From Vibrio hangzhouensis (lineage in GTDB: Bacteria > Pseudomonadota > Gammaproteobacteria > Enterobacterales > Vibrionaceae): a DNA stretch of 64,000 nucleotides. The translations under genes were made by a program, and so were the position numbers. Below, piece by piece: positions 17,929 to 27,308 of the stretch (positions are counted from its first letter, which is position 1; each line of letters starts with the position of its first letter). Under the pieces are notes generated by a model. That model had not been told where the DNA came from. It was given only the letters and a program-made list of their open reading frames with translations, and did not search any database. The stretch is taken from positions 186,001 to 250,000 of the forward strand of contig NZ_FNVG01000005.1 in the NCBI RefSeq assembly GCF_900107935.1, given 5' to 3'.

Positions 17929-19707
17929 CTAGATTCTGCCTTGAAGTGGAATAATTGTCACGCTTTCACCAGGCTTAACCGTATCAATATTAGGCGCAAT
18001 TTCAATCAAACAGTTGGCCTCGCTCATAGAACGCAGAATACCGGAACCTTGTTTGCCTGTAGTTTCGACAACGAGTTGCCCCAGTTCACTGTCCATTTGG
18101 TAAAAACCACGACTAAACTCGGTACGTCCCTGGCGAGAGCGGAGTGGTTCACTTGCAATGGCGGTCGCCTTGAGTGGAACAAACTGTTCAATGCCTTGCA
18201 TCTTCTTGATTGCGGGTTCGACAAAGTTAATGAAAGACACCATTACCGCAACGGGGTTGCCGGGTAGGCCAAAAAATGGTGTGCCATTAATATCGCCAAA
18301 CGCAAGAGGGCGACCCGGACGCATATTTATCCGCCAAAAGTCCACCTTTCCTCTTTTTTCAAGAACGTTTTTGATGAAATCAGCATCGCCCACAGACACG
18401 CCACCGGATGTAATAACCAGGTCGGCCTCTTCACTAGCTTGTGCAATCGCACGTTCCATCACTGCTTCATCGTCTTCCAGTATACCGAGGTCAATGATGT
18501 CGCAGCCAAGTTTTTGCAACAGACCCATGATGGTATGACGGTTGGAGTCATATATAGAATGTGGTTGCAGCGGGGTGCCTGGTGCCTGAACTTCATCTCC
18601 AGTAGAGAATACCGCTACTTTCAGTGGGCGTTTAACCTCTACTTTATCCATACCAAGTGACGCTATCATGCCCATTTCCGGTGACTGGACAACTGTTCCC
18701 GCCTTAAACACGCTTTGACCGTTTTTCAGGTCTTCGCCTGCTTGTCTGACGTTCTGACCCGTTTTAATGGTCGCCCCATTAAAACTGACTTTTCCGCCGA
18801 CATGATTGGCCTGCTCGCGCATGACGACAGTGTCTGAACCTTCTGGCATTGGAGCGCCAGTCATGATTTGAACTGCCTCGCCTTTTTGAAGTGATGATGT
18901 ATATCCATAACCGGCCATAACGGTTGCAACCACCTCAAATTGTTCACGGCCGCTGTCTTCACCGCGAATAGCAAATCCATCCATCGCCGAGTTAGTGTAG
19001 GCCGGAACATTGATTGGAGAAATGATATCCGTTGCCAGAGCGCGTCCATAAGCCTGAGCGATATTGACAGTCTCTGTTGAGTGAACAGAAGTGACGGCAT
19101 CAAGGATTTTCTGTTGACCTTGCGCTACAGATAAAAATGCAGGTGACAACGTATCGCAGCACGCAGCTGCCGCTTTTGTTGCTGACTCTGACGGGGCAAG
19201 ATAATCAATAATGAACTGCTTGATGGCATCAAGATCATTGATGTTCATCGTAGGTAGTTTGACATCAAGGTCGCTGTCCGATGCAATAGCGATAATATTG
19301 TCATCGCTTGGATGTAACCAGGGTTTGCCGACTTCCTTACGATTCAGTTCGATTTTTGGAAAAGCAATATTCTTACAGCCCTCCACCAGAATCAAATCCA
19401 ATCCATGATGATCAAACCGCGATAGCAGGTACTCGAAGTTCGCTTCGGCTTCTGGGGTTTCGCTCATCAATGCATGTCGATAGCGAGAAGAAATCAACAT
19501 TTGGCTTGCTCCGGCCTTTCTCAGCCGATAGCTGTCTTTTCCAGGCTTGTCGACGTCAAAGTTGTGGTGAGCATGTTTAAGCACACCGATTCTGAGCCCG
19601 GTTTCGGTCAGTTTTGGTAACAGGGCCTCTAGTAAGGTTGTTTTCCCCGTACCACTGTATGCTGCAAAGCCAAGTAAAGGAACGTTGTTTATGGATTTGA
19701 TGGTCAT
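17929..19707 (-). CDS. MobB-MoeA fusion: MGD adaptor GTPase plus molybdopterin molybdotransferase
   Basis: 592 residues, two proteins fused. Residues 1 to about 175 are MobB: P-loop AYSGTGKTT at 16-24, then [13 protein letters not shown] and LVEGCK. From about 185 onward is Moe[43 protein letters not shown] and [13 protein letters not shown] are all in place. MoeA inserts molybdate or tungstate into adenylated molybdopterin, while MobB helps MobA with GMP attachment and hand-over. Its ATG overlaps the mobA stop by 4 bp (ATGA). It lies downstream of tupABC in one minus-strand unit, so metal uptake and insertion are cotranscribed. Confidence 0.95.
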   Translation of the reverse strand: MTIKSINNVPLLGFAAYSGTGKTTLLEALLPKLTETGLRIGVLKHAHHNFDVDKPGKDSYRLRKAGASQMLISSRYRHALMSETPEAEANFEYLLSRFDHHGLDLILVEGCKNIAFPKIELNRKEVGKPWLHPSDDNIIAIASDSDLDVKLPTMNINDLDAIKQFIIDYLAPSESATKAAAACCDTLSPAFLSVAQGQQKILDAVTSVHSTETVNIAQAYGRALATDIISPINVPAYTNSAMDGFAIRGEDSGREQFEVVATVMAGYGYTSSLQKGEAVQIMTGAPMPEGSDTVVMREQANHVGGKVSFNGATIKTGQNVRQAGEDLKNGQSVFKAGTVVQSPEMGMIASLGMDKVEVKRPLKVAVFSTGDEVQAPGTPLQPHSIYDSNRHTIMGLLQKLGCDIIDLGILEDDEAVMERAIAQASEEADLVITSGGVSVGDADFIKNVLEKRGKVDFWRINMRPGRPLAFGDINGTPFFGLPGNPVAVMVSFINFVEPAIKKMQGIEQFVPLKATAIASEPLRSRQGRTEFSRGFYQMDSELGQLVVETTGKQGSGILRSMSEANCLIEIAPNIDTVKPGESVTIIPLQGRI

Positions 19708-20312
19708 AAAGTGCTCTTAGAAGTCGTATCGTTTGCCGTTGCCAGAGCCGTTAACTCTTCGGGAGTGTTCAGGTTCACAAAGCATTCAGGATTGTCGGAA
19801 AAATCAACATACTTAGTGTTGCATTCTTTGTACAGCAAGATGATTTTGCGATCACCACGATCAAGAAATGCTTCAAGTTTGGGCAGAACCCGTTTGTGAA
19901 ACATAGTGAAAACAGGTTGGTGAAACTCGCCGTCATGGGCTACTAAAATATCAGTATCTGGTTCTGCGGATTGGCAGAAACGAGCAACAACATTGTTATC
20001 AACAAATGGACTGTCACACGGTACAAAGCCCACCCAATCGGTATCAGCAGCCTGAAGCCCTGCATGCATGCCCCCGAGAGGTCCTGGAAAGTCAGGATAG
20101 GTATCACTGACCACAGGCGCATACTTCTGGTAGCGATCTTTATTACGATTGGCATTAATGGTAATGGAGTCGGTTTGAGATGACATCCTATCTATTACAT
20201 ACTCTATGAGCGGTTTACCATTAAAGTCGATTAAGCCTTTGTCGTTACCGCCCATGCGAGAAGCTTGACCACCGGCGAGGATAACCCAACTAGTCTGAGT
20301 TGGATGCAACAT
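19704..20312 (-). CDS. mobA: Molybdenum cofactor guanylyltransferase MobA
   Basis: Start set at the ATG at 20312 (202 residues); a longer frame to 20345 would only extend further into the upstream gene. The nucleotidyltransferase signature [15 protein letters not shown] lies at residues 12-26, followed by [10 protein letters not shown], a [10 protein letters not shown] block and FVPCDSPFV with the metal-binding Asp. It transfers GMP from GTP to Mo/W-molybdopterin to make the guanine dinucleotide form used by formate dehydrogenase. The start lies 23 bp inside the tupC frame and its end overlaps mobB-moeA by 4 bp, indicating tight coupling. Confidence 0.95.
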   Translation of the reverse strand: MLHPTQTSWVILAGGQASRMGGNDKGLIDFNGKPLIEYVIDRMSSQTDSITINANRNKDRYQKYAPVVSDTYPDFPGPLGGMHAGLQAADTDWVGFVPCDSPFVDNNVVARFCQSAEPDTDILVAHDGEFHQPVFTMFHKRVLPKLEAFLDRGDRKIILLYKECNTKYVDFSDNPECFVNLNTPEELTALATANDTTSKSTL

Positions 20313-21012
20313 AGTTACTCTCTTGATTGGTTTGTTTTTTATCAATAATTTGAAGCAATGGTGATTCTATCAAGGTGCAGTCTTTTATCCACCATTGTTT
20401 TCGGCATAACTTGGTCAATGCGTTAGTTTGATGGCTGGTGATGACAATACTTGAACCATGATCCAGCAGATCCTCTGCCATGTGAACCAGGCGTATTATC
20501 GACTCCTGGTCGAGCGAAGCACTGGGTTCATCCATCAATAAAATGGAAGGTTTCAGCACCCAGGCACGGGCCATAGCGACACGCTGCTTCTCACCACCAG
20601 ATAGAACAGAAACATGCTCGTCCGCCAGAGTTTCCAACCCAACCAACCGAAGCGCTGAAATCACCTCGGCTCTTTTATCGTGAGCTTCCAGAGATTTGTG
20701 TTTAATACCATAGGCAACATTTTGATAAACTGAACCATCAAACAGGTAAGGAGACTGGTGAAGATATATGACGTCTTTGCGACCGGCACCACTAAATAGA
20801 CGAGCCAGAACAGTCTGATTACGTGGCAGGACTTCACCCGATGTGGGTTTCAATAACCCAGCCAGGATCTTAAGCAGTGTGGTTTTTCCTACACCATTGT
20901 CACCTTTTAGATAGACAGCTTCGTTGGGACCAATGGTCAAACTAGGGATATGAAAAAGGACACGTTCCTTGAAACGCATTGAAACCTGCTTTGCTTTGAG
21001 CTGTATTGTCAT
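20290..21012 (-). CDS. tupC: Tungstate ABC transporter ATPase (TupC)
   Basis: 240 residues. ABC motifs: Walker [10 protein letters not shown] near residue 38, Q-loop region [11 protein letters not shown], signature [14 protein letters not shown], Walker [14 protein letters not shown], and the switch His in VITSHQ. The single-domain cytoplasmic ATPase would energise the permease TupB. The assignment to tungstate rests on the neighbouring TupA-like binding protein and TupB-like permease; the ATPase alone would be only a generic oxyanion-type ABC protein. 64 bp separate it from tupB, and mobA starts inside its 3' end. Confidence 0.88.
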   Translation of the reverse strand: MTIQLKAKQVSMRFKERVLFHIPSLTIGPNEAVYLKGDNGVGKTTLLKILAGLLKPTSGEVLPRNQTVLARLFSGAGRKDVIYLHQSPYLFDGSVYQNVAYGIKHKSLEAHDKRAEVISALRLVGLETLADEHVSVLSGGEKQRVAMARAWVLKPSILLMDEPSASLDQESIIRLVHMAEDLLDHGSSIVITSHQTNALTKLCRKQWWIKDCTLIESPLLQIIDKKQTNQESNYVASNSD

Positions 21013-21076
21013 TGTTGTTCCTTAAGCAGCGTCTTGGTGTAATTATAGTGTCGTATTGCGTGAACGTTGAGCACGA

Positions 21077-21775
21077 TTAGGTACGGAGTACGCCTTTGCC
21101 CCGCATCGACGAAAGCATGAAATTAAGCGCGAGAGCTAACACCAGCAACACAATTCCCAAAGCGACGCCCTGAGCGAAAGCACCTTTATGGCTTTCCATG
21201 GCTATTGCTGTTGGGATATTTCGTGTAAGTCCCATGATGTTGCCACCTACCATCATTGAGCAACCGACCTCAGTCACGATTCTTGAAAATCCGGCGATAA
21301 CTGCAGCCATTAGAGGAAAACGGGACTCCCATATGAGCGTCGTAAGTGTTCGAAGTCTCGATACGCCGAGCGTCACTGAGGTTTCGATGGCACGTCGGTC
21401 TGTACTTTGAAGAGCACCATGCATCATTGACACTAAAACCGGGAAACAGATCAGGATTTGGCCAATGATCATGGCTCGCTGCGTGAACAACATCTCCCAG
21501 TTACCCAAAGGACCCGAACGAGAGAGCAACATATAGAGCAACAGGCCGATGACCACAGTAGGAATCGCCTGCATGGTGTTAATCAGAGACAGCAAAAACC
21601 ACTTTCCAGGAAAATTACTGTGTGCCAAAACGTACGAGAGAATGATCGCAGGCATAACGACCAGAGACACCGCCGAGATCGACACACTGAAAGATACGGC
21701 GACAATACGCCATAAATCTTTATCTAAGCTGAATAGGAGGCTAAGTGCCTCCATCGTTGTTTCCGTAATACTCAT
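21077..21775 (-). CDS. tupB: Tungstate ABC transporter permease (TupB)
   Basis: 232 residues with about five or six membrane segments and the EAA-type cytoplasmic loop (ETSVTLGVSRLRTLTTLIW), followed by GFSRIVTEVGCSMMVGGNI, a block typical of TupB/ModB-like permeases. It would form a homodimeric pore in the inner membrane with TupC. The start codon shares its first base with the tupA stop (TAATG), so binding protein and permease are translationally coupled. Confidence 0.9.
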   Translation of the reverse strand: MSITETTMEALSLLFSLDKDLWRIVAVSFSVSISAVSLVVMPAIILSYVLAHSNFPGKWFLLSLINTMQAIPTVVIGLLLYMLLSRSGPLGNWEMLFTQRAMIIGQILICFPVLVSMMHGALQSTDRRAIETSVTLGVSRLRTLTTLIWESRFPLMAAVIAGFSRIVTEVGCSMMVGGNIMGLTRNIPTAIAMESHKGAFAQGVALGIVLLVLALALNFMLSSMRGKGVLRT

Positions 21776-22608
21776 TAACTGTTCGTTTTCTTAGCGTCCG
21801 CGACAAAGAGTTGCTCGCCCATTTTGCGATAACTATTAATCATCGACTGGCCTTTTTCTGACACCAACCAGTCGCTGAGTGCTCTTGCACCTTTGGTATT
21901 AAGAGTAGGGTAGCGCTTAGGATTTACCACGATGACCTGATAAGGGTTAAACAACTGTTTGTCTCCTTCATACAGCACATCTAAATCTAACTTTGTCTGG
22001 TAAGCTAACCAGGTGCCTCGGTCTGTCATCGTGTAGCCCTGCATTTCCGAGGTCATATTGAGAGTAGGGCCCATACCCTGGCCTACGGAGCGGTAGCCCC
22101 CAAAATCTGGTTCAATGCGGGTTTGAGCCCAGATTTGAAGCTCTTTCTTATGTGTCCCAGAGTCATCGCCTCGAGAAACAAAAATAGCGTTGGTCTTTGC
22201 AATATTGGCAAACACCTGATTAATGGTCTTCTGATCGTGTACAAGTGCAGGGTCTGTTTTGGGACCCACAATGACAAAATCGTTGTACATCACGCTGCGT
22301 GGTTCAATGCCAAAACCGGCATTAACAAAGTTGGCTTCGGCTTTAGGCGCGTGCGTCATTACCACATCGACATCACCATTTTCTCCCATCTTAAGAGACT
22401 TACCTGTACCTGCTGCAATGATATCGACCTGATAGCCGGTTTCAGCAGTAAATTCTGGAAGAAGATAGTCGAGCAGACCAGAGTGATATGTGCTTGTGGT
22501 GGTTGCCAGCCTAACGCGAGATTGATCGGTATCTACACCTTCGGCATAAGCTGAAACCGAAAGTGCGGCGAAAGAAATAGCTGAAACCATGAGTCGGGGG
22601 AATGTCAT
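21775..22608 (-). CDS. tupA: Tungstate-binding periplasmic protein (TupA)
   Basis: Start placed at the ATG at 22608, with GGAT some 10 bases ahead; an in-frame ATG at 22623 is possible. 277 residues: a signal peptide ending SAYA, then the TupA hallmark ATTTST near the mature N-terminus, AAGTGKSLKMGENGDVDVV and VMYNDFVIVGP. TupA proteins bind tungstate with very high affinity and discriminate against molybdate and sulfate; the TTTS segment contributes to the oxyanion pocket. It is first in the operon tupA-tupB-tupC-mobA-mobB/moeA and is preceded by a sigma-54 promoter and palindromic sites described separately. Confidence 0.92.
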   Translation of the reverse strand: MTFPRLMVSAISFAALSVSAYAEGVDTDQSRVRLATTTSTYHSGLLDYLLPEFTAETGYQVDIIAAGTGKSLKMGENGDVDVVMTHAPKAEANFVNAGFGIEPRSVMYNDFVIVGPKTDPALVHDQKTINQVFANIAKTNAIFVSRGDDSGTHKKELQIWAQTRIEPDFGGYRSVGQGMGPTLNMTSEMQGYTMTDRGTWLAYQTKLDLDVLYEGDKQLFNPYQVIVVNPKRYPTLNTKGARALSDWLVSEKGQSMINSYRKMGEQLFVADAKKTNS

Positions 22609-22670
22609 AAGGGTATTATCCATTATTCATTGTTATAAATACTACGTGCTCATTGCGAGCAATATCCTTA

Positions 22671-22686
22671 AGCAAGGACAATGCCA
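22671..22686 (-). promoter_or_regulatory. Sigma-54 promoter of the tup-mob operon
   Basis: On the minus strand the element reads TGGCAT-N5-TTGCT, matching the -24/-12 consensus (TGGCAC-N5-TTGCW) at all but one position and with the invariant GG and GC ten bases apart. It lies about 63 bp ahead of the proposed tupA start. Sigma-54 promoters need an enhancer-binding activator; a sigma-54 response regulator is encoded divergently beside it. Confidence 0.82.
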
Positions 22687-22715
22687 TAATTTTCATAAGA
22701 AAAAAGAGGTTACGT

Positions 22716-22732
22716 GCGACATTTTGCTAAAT
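22716..22732. promoter_or_regulatory. Palindromic activator-type site, tup copy 1 (degenerate)
   Basis: TGCGACA-TTT-TGCTAAA: the left arm matches the TGNGACA half-site found at the other copies and the right arm is degraded. It lies about 30 bp upstream of the tup -24 element on the minus strand. Confidence 0.55.
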
Positions 22733-22764
22733 TTTTCGTTTGTTAAACTACAATTAGTTTGAGC

Positions 22765-22781
22765 TGGGACAAAATGTCGCA
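22765..22781. promoter_or_regulatory. Palindromic activator-type site, tup copy 2 (best)
   Basis: TGGGACA-AAA-TGTCGCA, a 17-bp near-perfect palindrome. It differs at only two outer positions from the perfect copy at 35034-35050 ahead of the formate dehydrogenase operon. The site sits about 80 bp upstream of the tup sigma-54 element, a normal enhancer distance. Confidence 0.75.
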
Positions 22782-22810
22782 ATTTAGGCCATGATGTTTT
22801 GTAGCAGATT

Positions 22811-22826
22811 GGTACACTCTGTCTCA
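22811..22826. promoter_or_regulatory. Palindromic activator-type site, tup copy 3 (half-degenerate)
   Basis: GGTACA-CTC-TGTCTCA. It is the same arm pair as the second site at the formate dehydrogenase promoter (GGTACA-TTT-TGTCTCA at 35000-35015). It ends 24 bp before the response-regulator start codon, so binding here could also autoregulate the regulator gene. Confidence 0.6.
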
Positions 22827-22849
22827 AACGGGAACAATAACAATTATTT

Positions 22850-24304
22850 ATGACTTTTTTTCAAACCTCTGAACTCTCCAACCAACAAGTGTCACCTTAT
22901 CTTGCATTTTCGGTGCTGGTCGTCGACGACGAAATGGGAATGCAAGCGATACTCAAAAAAGCGCTGAGCAAGGCATTCGGTGTTGTTGATACAGCAAGCA
23001 GTGTGGAACAGGCAGAATGCCTGAGAACAACCAACCATTATGATCTGATCATTCTCGATATCAATTTGCCCGGACGTTCAGGGATAGAGTGGGAAGAAGC
23101 TTTTAATGATGTCGATAGAAAAGCGGACGTTATTTTTATGACGGGCTACGCCGATCTCGAAGTGGCCATTAGTGCACTTAAACTCGGTGCGTCTGATTTT
23201 ATTCTTAAACCCTTTAATCTGGATCAAATGCTCCAGGCGGTTAAGCGTTGCATGGACAAGCGACTGTCTGAACGACTGAATGTGGCGCTCAGCCATGACA
23301 TTAGTCGCAGAGTGAATAAAGATATCATTGGTCTTTCTGAGAAAACCAAACAGCTTAAACAGTTGATTAGCCAGTTTGCACCATCGAGAGCCTCGGTACT
23401 GATTGAAGGGGAGTCAGGCACCGGCAAAGAACTGGTGGCCAGAGGCATACATAATGCCAGCAAACGTCAGGGGCCATTTGTCGCGATTAACTGCGGTGCC
23501 TTAGCGCCGGAGTTGCTGGAGAGTGAATTATTCGGTCACGCGGCTGGAGCTTTTACGGGTGCCAAGAAAAATCGAGAAGGCTTGTTTCGGGTCGCCAGCG
23601 GTGGAACGCTTTTTCTTGATGAAATTGGCGAAATGCCGTTAGCCATGCAAGCGTCTTTATTGCGGGTGCTCGAGCAACGAACCGTTCGACCCGTTGGAAC
23701 GGAGAGAGAAATCAGTGTGGACGTGAGAGTCGTGGCAGCGACGAATCGAAATCTGCAAAAAGAGGTGGATGATGGCAAATTTCGACAAGATCTTTTCTAT
23801 CGATTAAACGTGCTGAAAATAGAAGTGCCAGCGTTGAGGGAGCGGTTGGCCGATTTGACCGAACTGGTTCCTTTCTTTACTCGCACTCTATCGAAAGAAT
23901 TGGGAGTCCCTGAGCCCAAATGGGCTCATGAAGATATGTATTCAATGCAGGACTACGACTGGCCTGGCAATGTTCGCGAATTAAAAAATATGCTGGAACG
24001 TTGCATTTTACTCAACAAACCACCGGCACATTATTTTGGTGAACTGAAAGGCGCGCCGGTCAATACGTCGATTTCCATGTCAGTAAATGATTTAACAACC
24101 GTTGCCGTGAATTCCAACGTCAAGGATGGCCAGTTTGGTTACCCCAATTCCTGGTCACTAAAAGACGTAGAGAAATCACACATTCAGCAGGTGGTAGATT
24201 TTCACTCTGGCAATAAGTCGGCCGCTTCACGTGAGCTTGGTGTCGCACGAAAAACACTAGAACGAAAATACAAAGAATGGGACGAAAATAGCTTCGATGA
24301 GTAA
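22850..24304 (+). CDS. Sigma-54-dependent response regulator (NtrC family)
   Basis: 484 residues in three domains. Receiver at about 20-135: acidic pocket Asp26/Asp27, phospho-acceptor Asp70 (LDINLPG), Thr98 and Lys120. AAA+ domain at about 155-390: Walker A GESGTGKE at 187-194, the sigma-54 contact loop GAFTGA at 233-238, and Walker B LFLDEIGEMP. C-terminal Fis-type helix-turn-helix (SAASRELGVARKTLERKYKEW). It should activate sigma-54 promoters when phosphorylated by the kinase whose start overlaps its stop by 8 bp. Two sigma-54 promoters with shared palindromes, at tup and at fdh, are the obvious targets, which is an inference from layout. Confidence 0.95.
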   Translation: MTFFQTSELSNQQVSPYLAFSVLVVDDEMGMQAILKKALSKAFGVVDTASSVEQAECLRTTNHYDLIILDINLPGRSGIEWEEAFNDVDRKADVIFMTGYADLEVAISALKLGASDFILKPFNLDQMLQAVKRCMDKRLSERLNVALSHDISRRVNKDIIGLSEKTKQLKQLISQFAPSRASVLIEGESGTGKELVARGIHNASKRQGPFVAINCGALAPELLESELFGHAAGAFTGAKKNREGLFRVASGGTLFLDEIGEMPLAMQASLLRVLEQRTVRPVGTEREISVDVRVVAATNRNLQKEVDDGKFRQDLFYRLNVLKIEVPALRERLADLTELVPFFTRTLSKELGVPEPKWAHEDMYSMQDYDWPGNVRELKNMLERCILLNKPPAHYFGELKGAPVNTSISMSVNDLTTVAVNSNVKDGQFGYPNSWSLKDVEKSHIQQVVDFHSGNKSAASRELGVARKTLERKYKEWDENSFDE

Positions 24305-26321
24305 CCATCACCGTTTATGGAATAAATGGCGATACCGAATCAAATCAATGGTTCGCTATCGCTTACTCTTTCTGACTTCTGCACCGATTATCCTAACGCT
24401 GATTGCTCTTTTTGGTATTACAGCATACTGGTCCATTCACTACACCTGGCAAAGTGCGTTAGTCGACGTTGCAGAGCGGTTGAACATTGTTTCTGACAAA
24501 ATAGACCGGCTTCAGGACCAACAGTATGATCATATCCAGGCATTTTCTGAATCTTATGAGTTTCGCACTCGTTTGAGTCACATTCAGACAGATAATGAGT
24601 TTGATAATTGGGTAAGTTCACAGCGAGGACGCTATAAACTCGACTTCTTACGCTGGATGCCAACCAGCAGCATTGAAAAACTGCACTATCGTAAAATGGC
24701 TCAGCAACGTTCCTTCTTCGCGGTATTGTCGCGAACACAAGCGTTCGCGCTTGAACCCTTACTAGCTGAGCATTCCGAAATTTGGCGCCAGGAAAGTCAT
24801 GTGATGGAATCTCGTTCTCTGGTCAGTCGCTCGGTTATTCCAATCTTCGACGACAACAGCAGAGTACTGGGGTATCTCGATGGTGGGGTACTGCTCAACA
24901 ATAACCTCAATTTGGTTGATGCCATCCGGGATACCATTTATCCGGTGAGTAACAAAGAGCGGCACATTCAGGGGACGGTAACGATCTTTCTGGATGATTT
25001 ACGAATTGCAACCAATGTCCCGATGGACGACTCCTACATTGGAAGGCGAGCTTTGGGGACTGTGGTGTCCGAAGAAGTGAGTCAGGCTGTTCTGGAGAAT
25101 GGCAACAGCTGGATCGATAAAGCCTATGTTTATGACACCTGGTACATCGCAGGCTACGACCCTATCAGAGATATCGACAACAATATTGTCGGAATTACCT
25201 ACACCGGTTACTTGGTTTGGCCATTAATCAAAACCTACATTACTAACCTTGGTGAAGTGAGCTTTATCATCATCACTTTATTGTTGGTCTCTGGATTGAT
25301 CGTTTATCGTGGTGCCAGAGACCTATTCCGGCCGATAGAACAGATCCACCGTGTAGTTAAGATGGTTCAGCTTGGTAAAGAGGAAGAGCGAATTGGTAAG
25401 TTAGGTTTAGATGACAAACATGAATTAAGTCAGCTGGCTAAACAGTTCGATAACATGCTTAACCAACTTCAGTATCGTAACGACCAAATCCAACAAGCGG
25501 CCCACGAACTGGAAGAAAAAGTAGAGTCTAGGACGGCGAGTCTCAAGGAAAAAACAGCCCAACTGGAGCTGCACATCAAACTACTCAATCAGACTCGCGA
25601 CAAACTGGTAGTGAACGAAAAGCTGGCCGCCCTCGGAGAACTCACCGCTGGTATCGCTCATGAGATTAATAACCCAACAGCCGTAATTCTAGGGAACGTT
25701 GAACTGCTTCGATTCGAGCTTGGCGATGACGTGGCTCGGGTAGAGGAAGAAGTGGATGCAATCCTGGCGCAGATTGACCGTATACGGAATATCACGCGCA
25801 GTCTACTGCAGTACAGCCGCCAAGGTGGCGTACAGGACGAAATCACCTGGCAACACGTTAACCCCATTGTCGACGAAAGTGTCACTTTGGTACGAACCGG
25901 TGCGAAGAAACGCGATGTTGAGTTTGTCGTTGAGTTGAATGCGAAAACACCCGTTGAAATCAATCGACACCAGCTTTTACAAATACTGGTTAACCTGCAG
26001 ATGAATGCTATCCATGCTATGCAAGGTAAGGGGAGATTAACAGTATTAACAGAAGACTGGATAGAGGGTGGTCAAAGTGTTGGTGCGCTTATTCATGTTG
26101 TCGATGAAGGGTGCGGAATTTCAGAAGCTAACATCAAGCGCATTTTCGATCCGTTTTTTACCACCAAAAGGGATGGGACTGGTCTGGGGCTATCCGTCTC
26201 ACAGAGTATCTTGAGTCAAACTGGTGGAGAAATAAGAGTAAAATCAACTCTGGGCAAAGGCAGCGAGTTTACACTCTACTTGCCTCAAAAAGCAGACCAC
26301 CAATTGTTGATTAGTGCATAA
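24297..26321 (+). CDS. Membrane sensor histidine kinase, partner of the sigma-54 regulator
   Basis: 674 residues. First membrane segment at about 21-45, a large periplasmic sensor of about 280 residues (double-Cache-like by length and position), second membrane segment at about 320-340, HAMP at about 340-395, a coiled coil, the dimerisation/phospho-acceptor helix GIAHEINNP with His455, and a C-terminal ATPase domain with DEGCGIS, DPFFTTK and GTGLGLS boxes. It is of the NtrB/DctB-like class that pairs with sigma-54 regulators. The start lies inside the regulator's last codons, so the pair is coupled. The ligand is unknown; given the targets, formate, an oxyanion or a redox-related metabolite could be tested. 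Confidence 0.94.
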   Translation: MSNHHRLWNKWRYRIKSMVRYRLLFLTSAPIILTLIALFGITAYWSIHYTWQSALVDVAERLNIVSDKIDRLQDQQYDHIQAFSESYEFRTRLSHIQTDNEFDNWVSSQRGRYKLDFLRWMPTSSIEKLHYRKMAQQRSFFAVLSRTQAFALEPLLAEHSEIWRQESHVMESRSLVSRSVIPIFDDNSRVLGYLDGGVLLNNNLNLVDAIRDTIYPVSNKERHIQGTVTIFLDDLRIATNVPMDDSYIGRRALGTVVSEEVSQAVLENGNSWIDKAYVYDTWYIAGYDPIRDIDNNIVGITYTGYLVWPLIKTYITNLGEVSFIIITLLLVSGLIVYRGARDLFRPIEQIHRVVKMVQLGKEEERIGKLGLDDKHELSQLAKQFDNMLNQLQYRNDQIQQAAHELEEKVESRTASLKEKTAQLELHIKLLNQTRDKLVVNEKLAALGELTAGIAHEINNPTAVILGNVELLRFELGDDVARVEEEVDAILAQIDRIRNITRSLLQYSRQGGVQDEITWQHVNPIVDESVTLVRTGAKKRDVEFVVELNAKTPVEINRHQLLQILVNLQMNAIHAMQGKGRLTVLTEDWIEGGQSVGALIHVVDEGCGISEANIKRIFDPFFTTKRDGTGLGLSVSQSILSQTGGEIRVKSTLGKGSEFTLYLPQKADHQLLISA

Positions 26322-26386
26322 AGAACGCTTTTCTTTCACTATTATTAGTGAAGATGAACACTCTGTTTATATGAGCAGGAGGCCGA

Positions 26387-26614
26387 ATGAAGACAATGAC
26401 GTGTAAACAACTTGGTGGGGCTTGTGACTTAGTGTTTGAGGCAGAAACATTTGAGGAGATTGCCGAGTTAAGCAAGCAGCACGGTATGGAAATGTATCAA
26501 CAGCAGGACCCCGCGCATCTTGAAGCAATGGCCAAAGTACAGGCCATGATGCAAGATCCCGAAGTAATGAAAGCCTGGTATGAGGCGAAGAAAAGGGAGT
26601 TTGACTCGTTATAG
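26387..26614 (+). CDS. DUF1059-like small protein
   Basis: 75 residues. The N-terminal half (MKTMTCKQLGGACDLVFEAE, then TFEEIAELSKQHG) follows the DUF1059 pattern with its two cysteines and closing HG; the C-terminal half is a Met- and Glu-rich helix. AGGAGG at 26376-26381 is a strong ribosome site. It follows the kinase by 65 bp and ends before a strong terminator, so it could be the last gene of the regulator transcript. Function unknown. Confidence 0.75.
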   Translation: MKTMTCKQLGGACDLVFEAETFEEIAELSKQHGMEMYQQQDPAHLEAMAKVQAMMQDPEVMKAWYEAKKREFDSL

Positions 26615-26640
26615 TTGTGCAGGGTTTCTGATCTTAATAG

Positions 26641-26688
26641 GGCTACTCTGAGCATGGAAACTACACATGCTCAAGGTAGCCTTTTTTT
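26641..26688 (+). terminator. Rho-independent terminator after the regulator/kinase/DUF1059 unit
   Basis: Outer stem GGCTAC (26641-26646) pairs with GTAGCC (26676-26681) and an inner stem GAGCATG pairs with CATGCTC, followed by seven T residues. The long hairpin lies 27 bp past the DUF1059-like stop. Confidence 0.9.
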
Positions 26689-26697
26689 CTGAATCAG

Positions 26698-27069
26698 TTA
26701 GAAGCAAATAGCCATGGTTCCTAGAATCATGGCTACGATGATCGTATACCACACGAGTTGAGTTTTCTGATCAGCGACATTAATGCGAATATAATTGATC
26801 TCATCTCTTGCCATTGTTTCGAACTCAGCGAAGCTTACCGTTAGTTCACGGCTGGTATTGGCGAGATCGCTTTGCCATTTAGTAAACGAGCGGTCAATAA
26901 AGACCTTTGCCTCTTCAAAAGGCTTTGCTGCTGACATCAGACGGTCCCAAATGACCATACGTGATTCGAATTCCCCTTCCGTGACACAGTTTAGTTTTAG
27001 CAAATCATGTTCGCGCTTAATGCGCTCTTTACTCAATTTATCGGAATTCAAATTCTGAAACTTATTCAC
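26698..27069 (-). CDS. Hypothetical tail-anchored helical protein
   Basis: Start chosen at the GTG at 27069 because GGAG lies eight bases ahead; a GTG at 27126 would add 19 residues without one. 123 residues: a charged helical cytoplasmic part of about 100 residues likely to form a coiled coil, and a single C-terminal membrane segment (LVWYTIIVAMILGTMAICF), so it is probably tail anchored. I recognise no family. Confidence 0.6.
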   Translation of the reverse strand: MNKFQNLNSDKLSKERIKREHDLLKLNCVTEGEFESRMVIWDRLMSAAKPFEEAKVFIDRSFTKWQSDLANTSRELTVSFAEFETMARDEINYIRINVADQKTQLVWYTIIVAMILGTMAICF

Positions 27070-27308
27070 GACAATTACTCCAAAGGTTTTAGACAGGAGA
27101 GTTAACGTAACGTCGTTCGCTCTCACTGGGCGGCATAGTAGATAGCCCCTAAAACCACATCAACTTCGAGTTTTTGTCTATACGACAAATTCCGTTTGGA
27201 TTGCATCTCAAATAGTCAAATTTGCCTGAGTCATTAACAACACTGCGGTTTTACTGTCTATATTATATAGATTGCATATTGTAACTACCCCAAAAGAAGG
27301 AATCCTAT

